Below, one piece after another: positions 1-8,466 of a DNA stretch of 64,000 bases. The position numbers and the translations under genes are program-made. Where the stretch lies: positions 30,445-94,444 of the forward strand of contig JBBQNK010000013.1 of NCBI GenBank assembly GCA_038329865.1, written 5' to 3'. The stretch comes from JANMES01 sp038329865. Its GTDB lineage: Bacteria > Planctomycetota > Phycisphaerae > Tepidisphaerales > Tepidisphaeraceae. Below the pieces are notes generated by a model. It did no database searches and was not told where the DNA came from. It worked only from the letters and a program-made list of their open reading frames with translations. Position 1 is the first letter of the stretch. Every line of letters starts with the position of its first letter.

Positions 1-1
1 C

Positions 2-721
2 AATCAAAACACTTTCATGATGCCCACGGGCCGAGTCTTTGATTCCTACGCGCTGGGCATGGGCTACGGCGGCGATATCGTCTTGTTCGTTTCATTCTTC
101 GATCTCTTCACGGCAGAATATTTGCTGGCGGATTATTCAGGCTGGAACTTGCCCACCCGTGCGGCGGTCAAGCGCTGGACTCGCGCGATGATCGACCCGC
201 AGCGCCCGCTCATGTTTTACCAGGGCGTGGAAATGTACAACAACTGGGAAGACGCCCGGCTGCTCTACCTCGCCACCGGCGCGCTGCTCCTGGACGATCT
301 CGATCTCCTGCTTGAAGTTTTCGCCCGCTGGCGACAAATCCTGCCGATGAAAATGACCGACGCCGGCGAGCTTCCGCGCGAAACCATGCGAACGCGCTCG
401 ATGCACTACACGCTGTTCGCGCTGGATTCGACGATCCAAGTCGCCGAGATCGCCAGGCAATGCGGCGTCGATCTCTACAACTGCAACATCAACGGCCGAT
501 GCATCAAGAAGGCTGCCGATTACGCCGCTCATTATCTGCTGCACATGGATCAGTGGCCGCACAAGATGATTGAACCATTAACCGACGAGCGCGGCCATCT
601 CGGATTGTTTGAGTTGGCGTATTCGCAGTGGCCGGAGCAACAATATTTGGATGTACTCGCAGCCCATGGCGGGCGTTCCGCCACCGGCAAGCACGCCACG
701 CTCCTTTTTGCGCGCGACTGA
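2..721 (+). CDS. Alginate-lyase-family protein, C-terminal part (5' end outside window)
   Basis: The frame is open from the first bases, so the gene begins upstream. The visible 240 residues look like the C-terminal half of the alginate lyase / (alpha/alpha) barrel family (PF05426). They contain an NNWEDARLLYLATGALL helix and a typical ELPRE-x-RTRSMHYTLFALD segment, followed by AEIARQCGVDLYN. This family cleaves uronate polysaccharides by beta-elimination, but the active-site part may lie in the missing half. The next gene, a DegT-type protein, starts 33 bases downstream, so it is probably the first visible gene of an operon that ends with an MFS transporter. The substrate cannot be read from this fragment. 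Confidence 0.75.
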   Translation, partial: NQNTFMMPTGRVFDSYALGMGYGGDIVLFVSFFDLFTAEYLLADYSGWNLPTRAAVKRWTRAMIDPQRPLMFYQGVEMYNNWEDARLLYLATGALLLDDLDLLLEVFARWRQILPMKMTDAGELPRETMRTRSMHYTLFALDSTIQVAEIARQCGVDLYNCNINGRCIKKAADYAAHYLLHMDQWPHKMIEPLTDERGHLGLFELAYSQWPEQQYLDVLAAHGGRSATGKHATLLFARD

Positions 722-754
722 ACAGGCAATCCACTTTTTCTGGAAGGTTCACTT

Positions 755-2044
755 ATGTCGACGACACTCACGCAAGAGACGCCATCTACCGAAATGCTCG
801 CCATCGCCGGCGGCAAGCCGTGCGTCGTGGAGAAGCCGGAGAGCTACCTCTTCGGCGCTCAGGAAATCGGTAAGGAAGAAGAGGAAGCCGTGATCGCGGC
901 CCTGCGGACTAAAAATCTCTTTCGCTTTTTCAAAGATCCGAAAGATTCCATCACCGCCAAATTCGCCGCGCAGTTCGGCGAGATGACGCAGGTGGCCCAC
1001 ACCTTGCCGGTGAACAGCGGCACGTCGGCCCTCATCGCCGCGATGGTCGGCCTTGGCGTGAGTGCGGGCGATGAAGTAATCGTTCCCGCGTACACGTTCA
1101 TCGCCACCGCTTCAGCGGTGCTGGCGCTCCGGGCATTTCCCGTCGTGGCGGAAATCGACAATTCGCTCACGCTCGATCCGATCGACGTTGAAAAGACGAT
1201 CACGCCGCGAACCCGCGCCATCGTCGCCGTCCACATGCGCGGCGTATCGTGCCGCATGGACGAGATCATGGCCGTCGCGAAGAAGCACAACATCAAAGTG
1301 CTCGAAGACTGCGCCCAATCCAACGGCGGCTCGTACAAGGGTCGCCCGCTCGGGTCGATCGGCGATGCCGGGGCGTTCAGCATGCAGCATTTCAAAATCA
1401 TCACCGCCGGTGAAGGCGGCGCTGTGACTACGAATGATCGCAAGACCTTCGAACGCGCCGCCTGCTATCACGACTGCGCGTACGCCTTCTGGAAAAGCCA
1501 GGACTGGCTCATCGAGCCGTTCGTCGGCGAGAACTATCGCATGTCGGAAATGAACGGAGCACTCGTGATGGCGCAGCTTCAGAAGCGCGGTCGAATCCTC
1601 GCCCGCACGCGGCAGATTAAGAAACGCATGTGGGCCGAGCTTGCGGATCTGAAGGGTGTGAAGTTTCAAGACATTCCCGACCGCGAAGGCGATTGCGGCC
1701 TGAGCCTCGTGCTCTTCATGGAAAACGGCGAGCGCGCCAAGAAATTCGCCGAAGCCCTTCGCGCCGAGGGCATGTCGGCCGGCTCGATGTTCGACCAGGG
1801 AATTCCCGATCGGCACATTTACTACCACTGGGATTACATCATGAAGAAGCGCACGCCCGACTTGAACGGATATCCGTGGAATGATCCGGCCCGCCCGTGC
1901 CAAGTGGAGTATTCTAAGGACATGTGCCCGCAAAGCCTGGGGCATCTGAATCGCGCCGTTTCCATGCCCATCACTCAAGTGATGACCGACGCGCATGTGG
2001 AAAGCTGCATTCGGGCCGTGCGCAAAGTCGCCGCGGTACTTTGA
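755..2044 (+). CDS. DegT/DnrJ/EryC1/StrS-family PLP protein
   Basis: This 429-residue protein has the fold-type I aminotransferase signature of the DegT family. It shows NSGTSALIAAM (about 87-97), PAYTFIATAS (111-120), the PLP-ring Asp185 in EDCAQS, and the Schiff-base Lys214 in QHFKIITAGEGG. Family members transaminate keto-sugars or cyclitols with glutamate or glutamine, and a few act as dehydratases. GGAAGG lies about 9 bases before the ATG. The stop overlaps the next start (TGATG), which indicates translational coupling to the ceramidase-like gene. With polysaccharide-lyase and MFS neighbours, a catabolic or amino-sugar role is inferred; the substrate is unknown. Confidence 0.87.
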   Translation: MSTTLTQETPSTEMLAIAGGKPCVVEKPESYLFGAQEIGKEEEEAVIAALRTKNLFRFFKDPKDSITAKFAAQFGEMTQVAHTLPVNSGTSALIAAMVGLGVSAGDEVIVPAYTFIATASAVLALRAFPVVAEIDNSLTLDPIDVEKTITPRTRAIVAVHMRGVSCRMDEIMAVAKKHNIKVLEDCAQSNGGSYKGRPLGSIGDAGAFSMQHFKIITAGEGGAVTTNDRKTFERAACYHDCAYAFWKSQDWLIEPFVGENYRMSEMNGALVMAQLQKRGRILARTRQIKKRMWAELADLKGVKFQDIPDREGDCGLSLVLFMENGERAKKFAEALRAEGMSAGSMFDQGIPDRHIYYHWDYIMKKRTPDLNGYPWNDPARPCQVEYSKDMCPQSLGHLNRAVSMPITQVMTDAHVESCIRAVRKVAAVL

Positions 2045-3324
2045 TGGATGTAATCTCGCCGCTACAAACAGGCACTATGAATTCACCACAAATTATCTCG
2101 AGCGGCTCGGCCGCCCGCGTCATCAGTCCGCCGACGGGGTTGTCGCTCATCGGTTATCCGAATCCACATCTGCGAGCGAACACCGGCGTGGGGATCGATC
2201 TTTTCGCCCGTGCCGTTGTGTTCGGCGAATCGAATCCGGATAGACCGCAGGCGGCGATAGTAGTCATCGACACGCTCGATGTTTCGCCGACGGTCGTCGG
2301 TCGAATTCGTCGCGGCGCCGCCGCGCGAGTTGCCGGGCTGAAGGCGGAAAGTGTCATGGTCGTCGCGACGCATACGCACTCGGCGCCCACGCTTTGGCCG
2401 AAGCGATTCCTTTCGCCGCAGACCGAACCTTCTACGGAGTACATCGAGTTGGTCGTCACACAGGCGATCGACGCGATCGCCGCTGGCTGGGAGAGTCGGA
2501 AGCGTAAGCGCCTGTGCATCGGCCGAACCGAATTCAAAGGCGGCCACAATCGCCGATTCGTCGACGAAGAGGGCAAGGCGACGAACGTCTGGGAAGATCA
2601 CGAAGGGCGTCACACAGGTTTCTTCAACCCGAATGTGCGGTTCCTGGCGCTGCAGGATCCGGAATCTCACGCCACGCAAGCGCTCATCAGCTTTTACGCG
2701 TGCCATCCGGTAGTGCTCGGCGGCGGCAGCACGCTGGTGAGCGCGGATTATCCCGGGTACTTCATCCGCAAGATCGAAGCCGCTCTGCCCGGCTGCCATG
2801 CGATTCATATCACCGGCGCCGCGGCGCAGATCAACCCTCGCATCGCCGTCTGCGCCGATCCGGCCCAGCCGGTCTTGCTCGGGGACAGCCTGGCTAAAGC
2901 AGTGCTCGACGAACTCAGCTCCGCCAAGCCAATCGCCGCCCTGCCGATGAAGACACACATCGAGCCGCTGCCGCTGGTGCTCGGGCCGGAGGCGTCTCGC
3001 AACTATTCCGGCCGCGCCGGCGAACTGAAGGAAGGCGAAACACTCACCAGCGAGATGCAGGTTCTCCGATTCGGCAACATCGCGGTGATCAGCGCGCCGG
3101 GCGAGTTGTTCGGAGAAATCGGTCTCGCGATTGAGAACACCTCGCCGTTCGCCACCACGCTCGTGGCCGGGTACACGAACGACAGCCTGGGATATCTCTG
3201 CACGAATGCCTCCTTCCACGAAGGCGGCTATGAAGTGCGAAACGTCATCTCGACAAAGGCCGAGGCGAGCCTGATTTCCACCGCGCGAGTAGCCCTTGAC
3301 CGTGCGGCCGGTATGAGCGATTGA
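2044..3324 (+). CDS. Neutral/alkaline ceramidase N-terminal-domain-like hydrolase
   Basis: This is about 426 residues, starting at the ATG inside the TGATG overlap (an alternative ATG is at 2077). It carries the fold of the neutral ceramidase N-terminal domain family (PF04734). The metal-binding HTH motif of THTHSAP is at residues 110-112, followed by ACHPVVLGGGSTLVSADYPG. True ceramidases have a catalytic Ser in a GDVSPN loop, but here the corresponding stretch reads GAAAQINP. N-deacylation of ceramide is therefore doubtful, and a related hydrolase or esterase is more likely. No signal peptide is seen, so it is probably cytoplasmic. A paralogue lies 1.2 kb downstream in the same operon. Confidence 0.75.
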   Translation: MDVISPLQTGTMNSPQIISSGSAARVISPPTGLSLIGYPNPHLRANTGVGIDLFARAVVFGESNPDRPQAAIVVIDTLDVSPTVVGRIRRGAAARVAGLKAESVMVVATHTHSAPTLWPKRFLSPQTEPSTEYIELVVTQAIDAIAAGWESRKRKRLCIGRTEFKGGHNRRFVDEEGKATNVWEDHEGRHTGFFNPNVRFLALQDPESHATQALISFYACHPVVLGGGSTLVSADYPGYFIRKIEAALPGCHAIHITGAAAQINPRIAVCADPAQPVLLGDSLAKAVLDELSSAKPIAALPMKTHIEPLPLVLGPEASRNYSGRAGELKEGETLTSEMQVLRFGNIAVISAPGELFGEIGLAIENTSPFATTLVAGYTNDSLGYLCTNASFHEGGYEVRNVISTKAEASLISTARVALDRAAGMSD

Positions 3325-3446
3325 ATCGGCGGGCTCACGGAAAGCGTTGTTCTCCGGCGTTGGCGAAATAGAAGCGATTTTCATAGGATATTCTTTCGGT
3401 TCAGCACGCCTTTGCGCGGCGGTTATTCCGTTGGAGAGGAGATTTC

Positions 3447-4505
3447 GTGCCCGTTGAAAGTTCGAATCGATCGCCCTTCGGCGATCTGGTCGCCGCACTC
3501 ACCGCCGACGATCTTTTGGTCCAAGCCGATGCGGCGCGCCTGCTGGGAGAGCTGCGCCGGCCCGAGTCAGTCACGCCGCTGCTTCGGTACGTGACAGACG
3601 ATCGACATTACTCGAAAGTCGCCGGATTTCATGCGCTGGCGGAGATCGGCGATCGATCAATCTCGCCTTCTCTTCGGCCGCTCGTTAGCGAGCCGAACTG
3701 TCCCGATGACTGGTACTGGTACGGCCGTCGCTCCGTGCAGACCGCCGCCGCCGTGGCGCTGCTGGCGCTCGGCGATGAAAGCGGCGTTCCTTTTCTGCTG
3801 GCACTGGCCGACGCGGGCGACGAAGTCTTGTTCTGCTGGTACGGGCCGGCGGTGTTGAAGATGGCCGGCTCTTCGGCGGCACTGGAATCCGTCCGCTCGC
3901 GCATCACCTCGCAGGCGATTTGCGAAGGCACCGGCCGGCGATTCGCGGACGCGGGCTTCACCGTGATGACCGCCCGCACGCTCGGGCTGCTGGGCGATCC
4001 GCTCGCGTGCGACAAGCTGCTGGAATTGCTCTCACACCAAAGCCGATACGTCCGCGGCCAAGCGGCCATGAGTCTGCTCGGCGCCGGCGCGACGTCTCGG
4101 CATTTGCAGGCCGTGCGAAATTTGTTGCCGACCGACCCGACTGACTTCGTGAAGATCAAAGCCACGCTCGCGCTCCACACCGCCGGCCAAGGCGATACCG
4201 GCCTGATCGCCCAACTCGCCCGCACCGCCGACGATGCGTTCGATCGCGCCGTGGCCGTTGAAGCGATCGGCCTTACGGGCGACGCAGCGCACCGCGCCGA
4301 AGTGGTCGCCGCCCTTTCCCATGCGGATTCGTACGTGAAGCGATGCGCTGTCGAAGCGATAGAACTTCTTTCGGCCAGGCAGCCGGGCGATGATTCCTCG
4401 ACCGAAATCATTCGACGCCTGCTCGATGATCCGCACGCGCTGGTGCGTCTGCAGGCGGCGAAGTATTTTGCGGCCCGGCCATTTGAAGTGGAGGCAAAGC
4501 GATGA
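3447..4505 (+). CDS. HEAT-repeat protein
   Basis: This 352-residue alpha-helical repeat protein starts with GTG at 3447, preceded by a strong GGAGAGGAG. Recurrent units such as ADAARLLGELRRPESVTPLL, KVAGFHALAEIGD, RYVRGQAAMSLLGAG and VKRCAVEAIELLS match HEAT or PBS-lyase-type repeats over the whole length. There are no catalytic motifs, so it is probably a scaffold or protein-binding partner. Its stop overlaps the start of the second ceramidase-like gene (ATGA), so the two products may act together. An unusual stretch (about 80-130) with Trp/Tyr/Cys-rich helices interrupts the regular pattern. Confidence 0.75.
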   Translation: MPVESSNRSPFGDLVAALTADDLLVQADAARLLGELRRPESVTPLLRYVTDDRHYSKVAGFHALAEIGDRSISPSLRPLVSEPNCPDDWYWYGRRSVQTAAAVALLALGDESGVPFLLALADAGDEVLFCWYGPAVLKMAGSSAALESVRSRITSQAICEGTGRRFADAGFTVMTARTLGLLGDPLACDKLLELLSHQSRYVRGQAAMSLLGAGATSRHLQAVRNLLPTDPTDFVKIKATLALHTAGQGDTGLIAQLARTADDAFDRAVAVEAIGLTGDAAHRAEVVAALSHADSYVKRCAVEAIELLSARQPGDDSSTEIIRRLLDDPHALVRLQAAKYFAARPFEVEAKR

Positions 4506-5842
4506 GCACCGACACAGGTTTCCGCGCCGGCGTCGCTCGCCGCGATCTCACGCCCGCCAATCCGGAACTTCTCTCGCAGAGCGGTATGGGCCGCCGCGCC
4601 GTAACGTTCGGCGTGCTCGATCCGCTGTACGTCGAAGCGCTGGCGATGCAACTTGACGGCCAGCTCACATTCCTTGTCACGAGCGATCTGCTTTGGATCC
4701 TGCCTCCATGGCAGGCGGAAATTCGTCAAAAGGTCAGCCAGCGCACCGGCTGCGACCCTCGCCACATTTTATTGAGCTCCAATCACACCCATTCGGCCAG
4801 CGCTGTCATGCCGGCCAATCGCGTGCTCGCGCAAATGCCGGGCGAGATCGAAGACAATCGGAAGAAGGCCCAGGCGGCGATCGACGCCTCGACCCGGCGG
4901 ATCATCGACGCTTTCGTTGAAAGCTGCGTCGCCGCGCAGGCAAATCTTCAACCGGCGGAATTCGCCGCGACATCGACGCGTTTGAAGTCGACCATGGGCC
5001 AGAACCGGCGAATGCGAATGGGCAGCGGAACCTGCGTCACCAGTTGGGGCGCCGGGCCGATGGCGCCTCCGGGAGAGAAGTACGTCGGCGCGGCCGGGCC
5101 GGACAGTTCGGATATCACCGTCGCCGCCTTTCGGCACATCGGCGCGGCAGCGCCTTTCGCCGTCATGACCAGTTACGGCAGCCACATTCACCTGTACGAA
5201 GTGCCGGCATTCAGCGGCGAAGTCGCCGGCGCGTGCAAGCGGAACATTGAATCGCGTCTCGGCGGCACGACGGCGATCTACGCCGTCAGTCCGGCCGGCA
5301 ACATCGACATGCACTGCGTGCATCCCATGCCGCCCGGCGATGAGAACGACCGCGTCCGCTGGTTCCAGGCCAGCGCCGATCTGCTCGGCCGGCGATTCGC
5401 CGAAGCGGTCGTGCCGGCGATTGAATCGCTGCGCTACCTGCGGCCTGCACGTATGGTGCACGAGTATTTCTCCCAGGGCGAAGACTCCACCGAAGTCCGC
5501 CGCTTGACGGTCATCAACGCACTGCTGCTCGATGACGTCGCGTTCCTGACTCTCCCCGGCGAGCTGTTCGTAGAGTTCGGCCTGCAACTCGCGGCCGCAA
5601 GCCCGGCCAGGCAATTGCTGGCGATGACCTTCAACGGCTCGAATTCGTGGTACATTCCCACGCCCATCGGGCTCGAGCAGGGAAGTTACGAAGCGATGCG
5701 CGGCCCGGCGCGGTCCATCGACGAGGACACCACCACCGCGCCGGACGGAAAGACGATCGTCTCGCTGTTGTCGCATCCGGAGACAGGCTCGCGCATCATC
5801 GAGCAGGCACTGGCGATGTTGCGGCGATTGTTGGGCCGATAG
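4502..5842 (+). CDS. Second ceramidase-N-domain-like hydrolase
   Basis: This 446-residue protein is a distant paralogue of the gene at 2044. It keeps the NHTHSA metal motif (His95 and His97) and a late LPGELFVEFGL segment equivalent to APGELFGEIGL in the paralogue. The ACHPV motif is replaced by YGSHIHL, and the loop that carries the ceramidase nucleophile reads SPAGNID, so classical ceramidase chemistry is not supported. The start overlaps the HEAT gene by four bases. The two copies have diverged strongly, suggesting different substrates or a heteromeric enzyme with the HEAT protein between them. No export signal is seen. Confidence 0.72.
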   Translation: MSTDTGFRAGVARRDLTPANPELLSQSGMGRRAVTFGVLDPLYVEALAMQLDGQLTFLVTSDLLWILPPWQAEIRQKVSQRTGCDPRHILLSSNHTHSASAVMPANRVLAQMPGEIEDNRKKAQAAIDASTRRIIDAFVESCVAAQANLQPAEFAATSTRLKSTMGQNRRMRMGSGTCVTSWGAGPMAPPGEKYVGAAGPDSSDITVAAFRHIGAAAPFAVMTSYGSHIHLYEVPAFSGEVAGACKRNIESRLGGTTAIYAVSPAGNIDMHCVHPMPPGDENDRVRWFQASADLLGRRFAEAVVPAIESLRYLRPARMVHEYFSQGEDSTEVRRLTVINALLLDDVAFLTLPGELFVEFGLQLAAASPARQLLAMTFNGSNSWYIPTPIGLEQGSYEAMRGPARSIDEDTTTAPDGKTIVSLLSHPETGSRIIEQALAMLRRLLGR

Positions 5843-5893
5843 ATTGCGTCGAACGCCGGGCCGGGGGATTTGGATTGGAAGGGACGAAGATTG

Positions 5894-7387
5894 ATGAAAT
5901 CCACCGACTCGACCGTGCTGGAATATGAGTCGCCGCCGTCGGGTGGCGAACCGGCGGATCGATTGAGCGTCGGCACGCTTCGGTACACCACTGCCGGGCT
6001 GGTGGCGGTTTTCTTCTGGCTGCTCTGGGGCGATTTCGTCTTCACGCTGATGGAGGCGGTGGTCCCGAGCATCGTGCCGCTGCGGCTGAAGGAACTGCAC
6101 GCTCCGGATTGGGCGCTCATGATCATCATGACGACCACGCCGCACACGCTGAACTTTATTTTGAACCCGATCATCTCCACCGCGAGCGATCGGCATCGCG
6201 GGCCGCTCGGGCGGCGGGTTCCTTACCTGCTGTTTTCAACACCTTTCATTACGCTCGCCCTGGTTCTCATGGCGTTTTCTCCCGAGATCGGGCAGTGGTC
6301 GCACGTCGCCATCGGGCGATTCACCGGCTGGAGTGAGAGCACGGTGGCGATCATCACGCTCGCTGCGCTCTTCATCGTTTTCCAGGTGACCAACCTGTTT
6401 ATCACGACGGTCTTCTACTATTTCTTCAACGACGTCGTGCCCACCGCATTCATGGCGCGCTTCATGGGCCTGTTCCGAGTGGTCGGCAGCCTCGCGGGCA
6501 TGCTCTACAACTATTACGTGTACGAGCACGCGCTCACCCACATGCGAATCATTTTCCTCGGCGCAGCGGGGATCTACTTCGTGGGATTTATGTCGATGTG
6601 CTTCGGCATCAAGGAAGGCCAATACCCGCCGATCAAATCGATGGCCAGCGGATTCGCGGCCAAGTTCGGCACTTACGTGAATGAATGCCTCACGCACCGT
6701 ATCTACTGTTACTACTTCGCCCACAGCATGTTCTGGAGCATGGCGCAGGCGTGCGCGGTGTACGGGGTGTTCCTAAACCTGTCGCTGGGCATCACGCTCA
6801 AGCAAATCGGCATGTTGGCGGCGGTGGTCAGCTTCGCGCAGCTGATCTTGAACTACCCGGCCGGGATGCTGGCGGATCGATTCCATCCGCTGCGCGTGCT
6901 GGTGTGGATGAAAATCGCCCTGGCAGTGGTGCTTGCTCCGCTGAATTTTGTCTGGCTGTTCGGGAATTTCTCACCTCTGGTTTCGTATCGAATTTTGATA
7001 GGGCTGGCAGCGGTGGAGTTGCCGCTGGGGTTGATGTACGTCGCCGTGATGCTGCCGACCGCGATGCGCGTTTTTCCCAAGCCGCGCTTCGGGCAGTTCT
7101 GTTCATTTAATGCGATCGCGGGAGCCGGGATCAGCATTGCCGGCTCATTTATTGCAGCGTGGTTCATGACCATGATGCGCCGGTTCTTCCCGGACGACGT
7201 GTGGGGCAAGGATTACTGTTACCGATTGATCCCCGCGTGGAAGGTGCCTTTCCTGCTGATCGCCCTGGTGTTCCTGCTGTTGCTCTATCGCGAATGGAAG
7301 CGCCTCGGCGGCGAAAAAAACTACGTGCCGCCCGGCTTTGAGGAAGAAAAGCTTGTCCGGGTGGATGAAAACTCCCTCCCCGGTTAG
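5894..7387 (+). CDS. MFS transporter, GPH/SLC45-like
   Basis: This integral membrane protein has about 498 residues and roughly twelve hydrophobic helices. The loop SDRHRGPLGRRVPYLL (about 95-110) is the conserved cytoplasmic motif of the glycoside-pentoside-hexuronide and SLC45 sugar:cation symporters. I chose the ATG at 5894, just after GGAAGGGACGAAG, rather than a TTG 24 bases earlier. It is the last gene of the operon that begins before the window. The likely job is import of the sugar or glycoside processed by the upstream enzymes; the substrate is not known. Confidence 0.85.
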   Translation: MKSTDSTVLEYESPPSGGEPADRLSVGTLRYTTAGLVAVFFWLLWGDFVFTLMEAVVPSIVPLRLKELHAPDWALMIIMTTTPHTLNFILNPIISTASDRHRGPLGRRVPYLLFSTPFITLALVLMAFSPEIGQWSHVAIGRFTGWSESTVAIITLAALFIVFQVTNLFITTVFYYFFNDVVPTAFMARFMGLFRVVGSLAGMLYNYYVYEHALTHMRIIFLGAAGIYFVGFMSMCFGIKEGQYPPIKSMASGFAAKFGTYVNECLTHRIYCYYFAHSMFWSMAQACAVYGVFLNLSLGITLKQIGMLAAVVSFAQLILNYPAGMLADRFHPLRVLVWMKIALAVVLAPLNFVWLFGNFSPLVSYRILIGLAAVELPLGLMYVAVMLPTAMRVFPKPRFGQFCSFNAIAGAGISIAGSFIAAWFMTMMRRFFPDDVWGKDYCYRLIPAWKVPFLLIALVFLLLLYREWKRLGGEKNYVPPGFEEEKLVRVDENSLPG

Positions 7388-7391
7388 TGCC

Positions 7392-7711
7392 TCAGCGGCC
7401 GGTCATTTTTTCGAGCTTTTCCGGATAGCGCTCCCCCTGCACGGTGATCTTCGCCGCCGCGGATTCAATCTCGGCCAAGTCGGCCGGCGTGAGTTGCACG
7501 CCGCCGCGCCGATATTTTCTTCCAACGTCGGGATCACTTCCGCCTCGGGCCGGCGGAACCACAGCGAGTACTCGCTCTGCAGCGTCGTCACCGGTTGCAC
7601 CGCGTGCGCGCGGCGGATCGTGCCGACGCCTTGGAACCAGACAGCGGCAACGCCAATCGGAGTCTTTTTAGCATTGCAGAAGGCCACGTTGACCGGTTCG
7701 CGTCCACGCAT
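7392..7711 (-). pseudogene. Decayed aldo/keto reductase remnant
   Basis: Two pieces of an aldo/keto reductase remain on the minus strand. The first (7711 down to about 7505) reads TIRRAHAVQPVTTLQSEYSL and then PEAEVIPTLEENIGAA, the middle of the family joined directly to a late motif with about 90 residues missing. A frame change in a GC-rich run near 7500 then leads into VQLTPADLAEIE and the family's usual C-terminus ending KMTGR and TGA at 7392-7394. The NADPH-barrel N-terminal half with the catalytic Tyr is absent. The locus has suffered N-terminal loss, an internal deletion and a frameshift, so it cannot make an active enzyme. Confidence 0.8.
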
Positions 7712-7725
7712 TAGCGTATCGCTCC

Positions 7726-7977
7726 ATGCACTATCTGGCCCCCTTCCCGATCATCATCGGCGTGGTCGGCGCGGTCGTAGGAATTCTCTGGCTCGTCGCC
7801 GCGGGCTCGGAAGAAGACGGCGGACCGAGCGCGGGGTTGTTCTTCGTCTTCGGAACGTGGTATCTCGCACTTCGAGTTTTGAAGGCATTCATCAATGAAC
7901 CGATGAGCGTCCTCCCCGCATTCGGCGTGCTGCTCGGCAGCGCTGGGTTGATCTGGCTCGGCATTGCCATGCTTTGA
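7726..7977 (+). CDS. Small hydrophobic membrane protein
   Basis: This 83-residue protein has two or three hydrophobic helices (about 6-25, 38-52 and 63-82) and a short charged GSEEDGG turn after the first. I do not recognise the family. It begins 15 bases past the end of the aldo/keto reductase remnant on the other strand and has no clear Shine-Dalgarno sequence. A regular transmembrane pattern on a GC-rich background makes a real gene likely but not certain. Nothing nearby suggests a function. Confidence 0.5.
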   Translation: MHYLAPFPIIIGVVGAVVGILWLVAAGSEEDGGPSAGLFFVFGTWYLALRVLKAFINEPMSVLPAFGVLLGSAGLIWLGIAML

Positions 7978-8010
7978 AGTTGCGCGGGCGGATGAAAATG
8001 GAGAGAACGT

Positions 8011-8424
8011 TCACTTCCGCATCGCCGGCGTTAGCGTAATTCCCACGAGCAAACCTTCCGGCCCGAGCAGCCGGGTGACGACTTGTCCCCACGGTTCCTT
8101 TCGCATCGCAACCAGCAACTGATACCCCTGCGATTTCAATTCCGCGGTGGCTTTTTCGATATCCGCCACGTCAAATTCGATCCACGCCTGCGGCACGGGG
8201 AGATGGTCCGGCCATTGCGCCGTCCCGAAACACGACTCGGCCGCCTGCCCCAGGGGCCAGAGAGCAAAATGCTTCACGCCCTCCAGTTCGCCGGTATGCA
8301 GATACCCGCCGGCCTCTTCTTTGAAAGGCAGACCCAACGTTTCAGAATAAAATCTCCCACTCGCAGCCGGATCGCGAACGATCGGCCCGAAACCGGCAAC
8401 GAAAAGTACATCGATGTTTTTCAT
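8011..8424 (-). CDS. VOC (glyoxalase/bleomycin-resistance) family protein
   Basis: This 137-residue protein has the paired beta-alpha-beta-beta-beta layout of the vicinal-oxygen-chelate superfamily. PIVRDPAASGRFYSETLGLPF is the typical first strand and helix, WIEFDVADIEKATAELKSQGY opens the second half, and GPEGLLVGI is the typical last strand. Metal-dependent members act as dioxygenases, isomerases or resistance proteins, but the chelating residues are not clear enough to name a reaction. It lies on the same strand as the cupin gene, 42 bases downstream of it, so the two may be co-transcribed. Confidence 0.8.
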   Translation of the reverse strand: MKNIDVLFVAGFGPIVRDPAASGRFYSETLGLPFKEEAGGYLHTGELEGVKHFALWPLGQAAESCFGTAQWPDHLPVPQAWIEFDVADIEKATAELKSQGYQLLVAMRKEPWGQVVTRLLGPEGLLVGITLTPAMRK

Positions 8425-8466
8425 GAGTGGATTTCCTCGCTCCGGTCCTTGTCGATCCTTCGCGCA

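Noticed and set aside
4769..6196. A 475-residue minus-strand frame opposite the second ceramidase-like gene and the MFS start
   Set aside because: It is Arg/Gln/Asp-rich with no motif, crosses two real genes of the operon, and has no ribosome-binding site.
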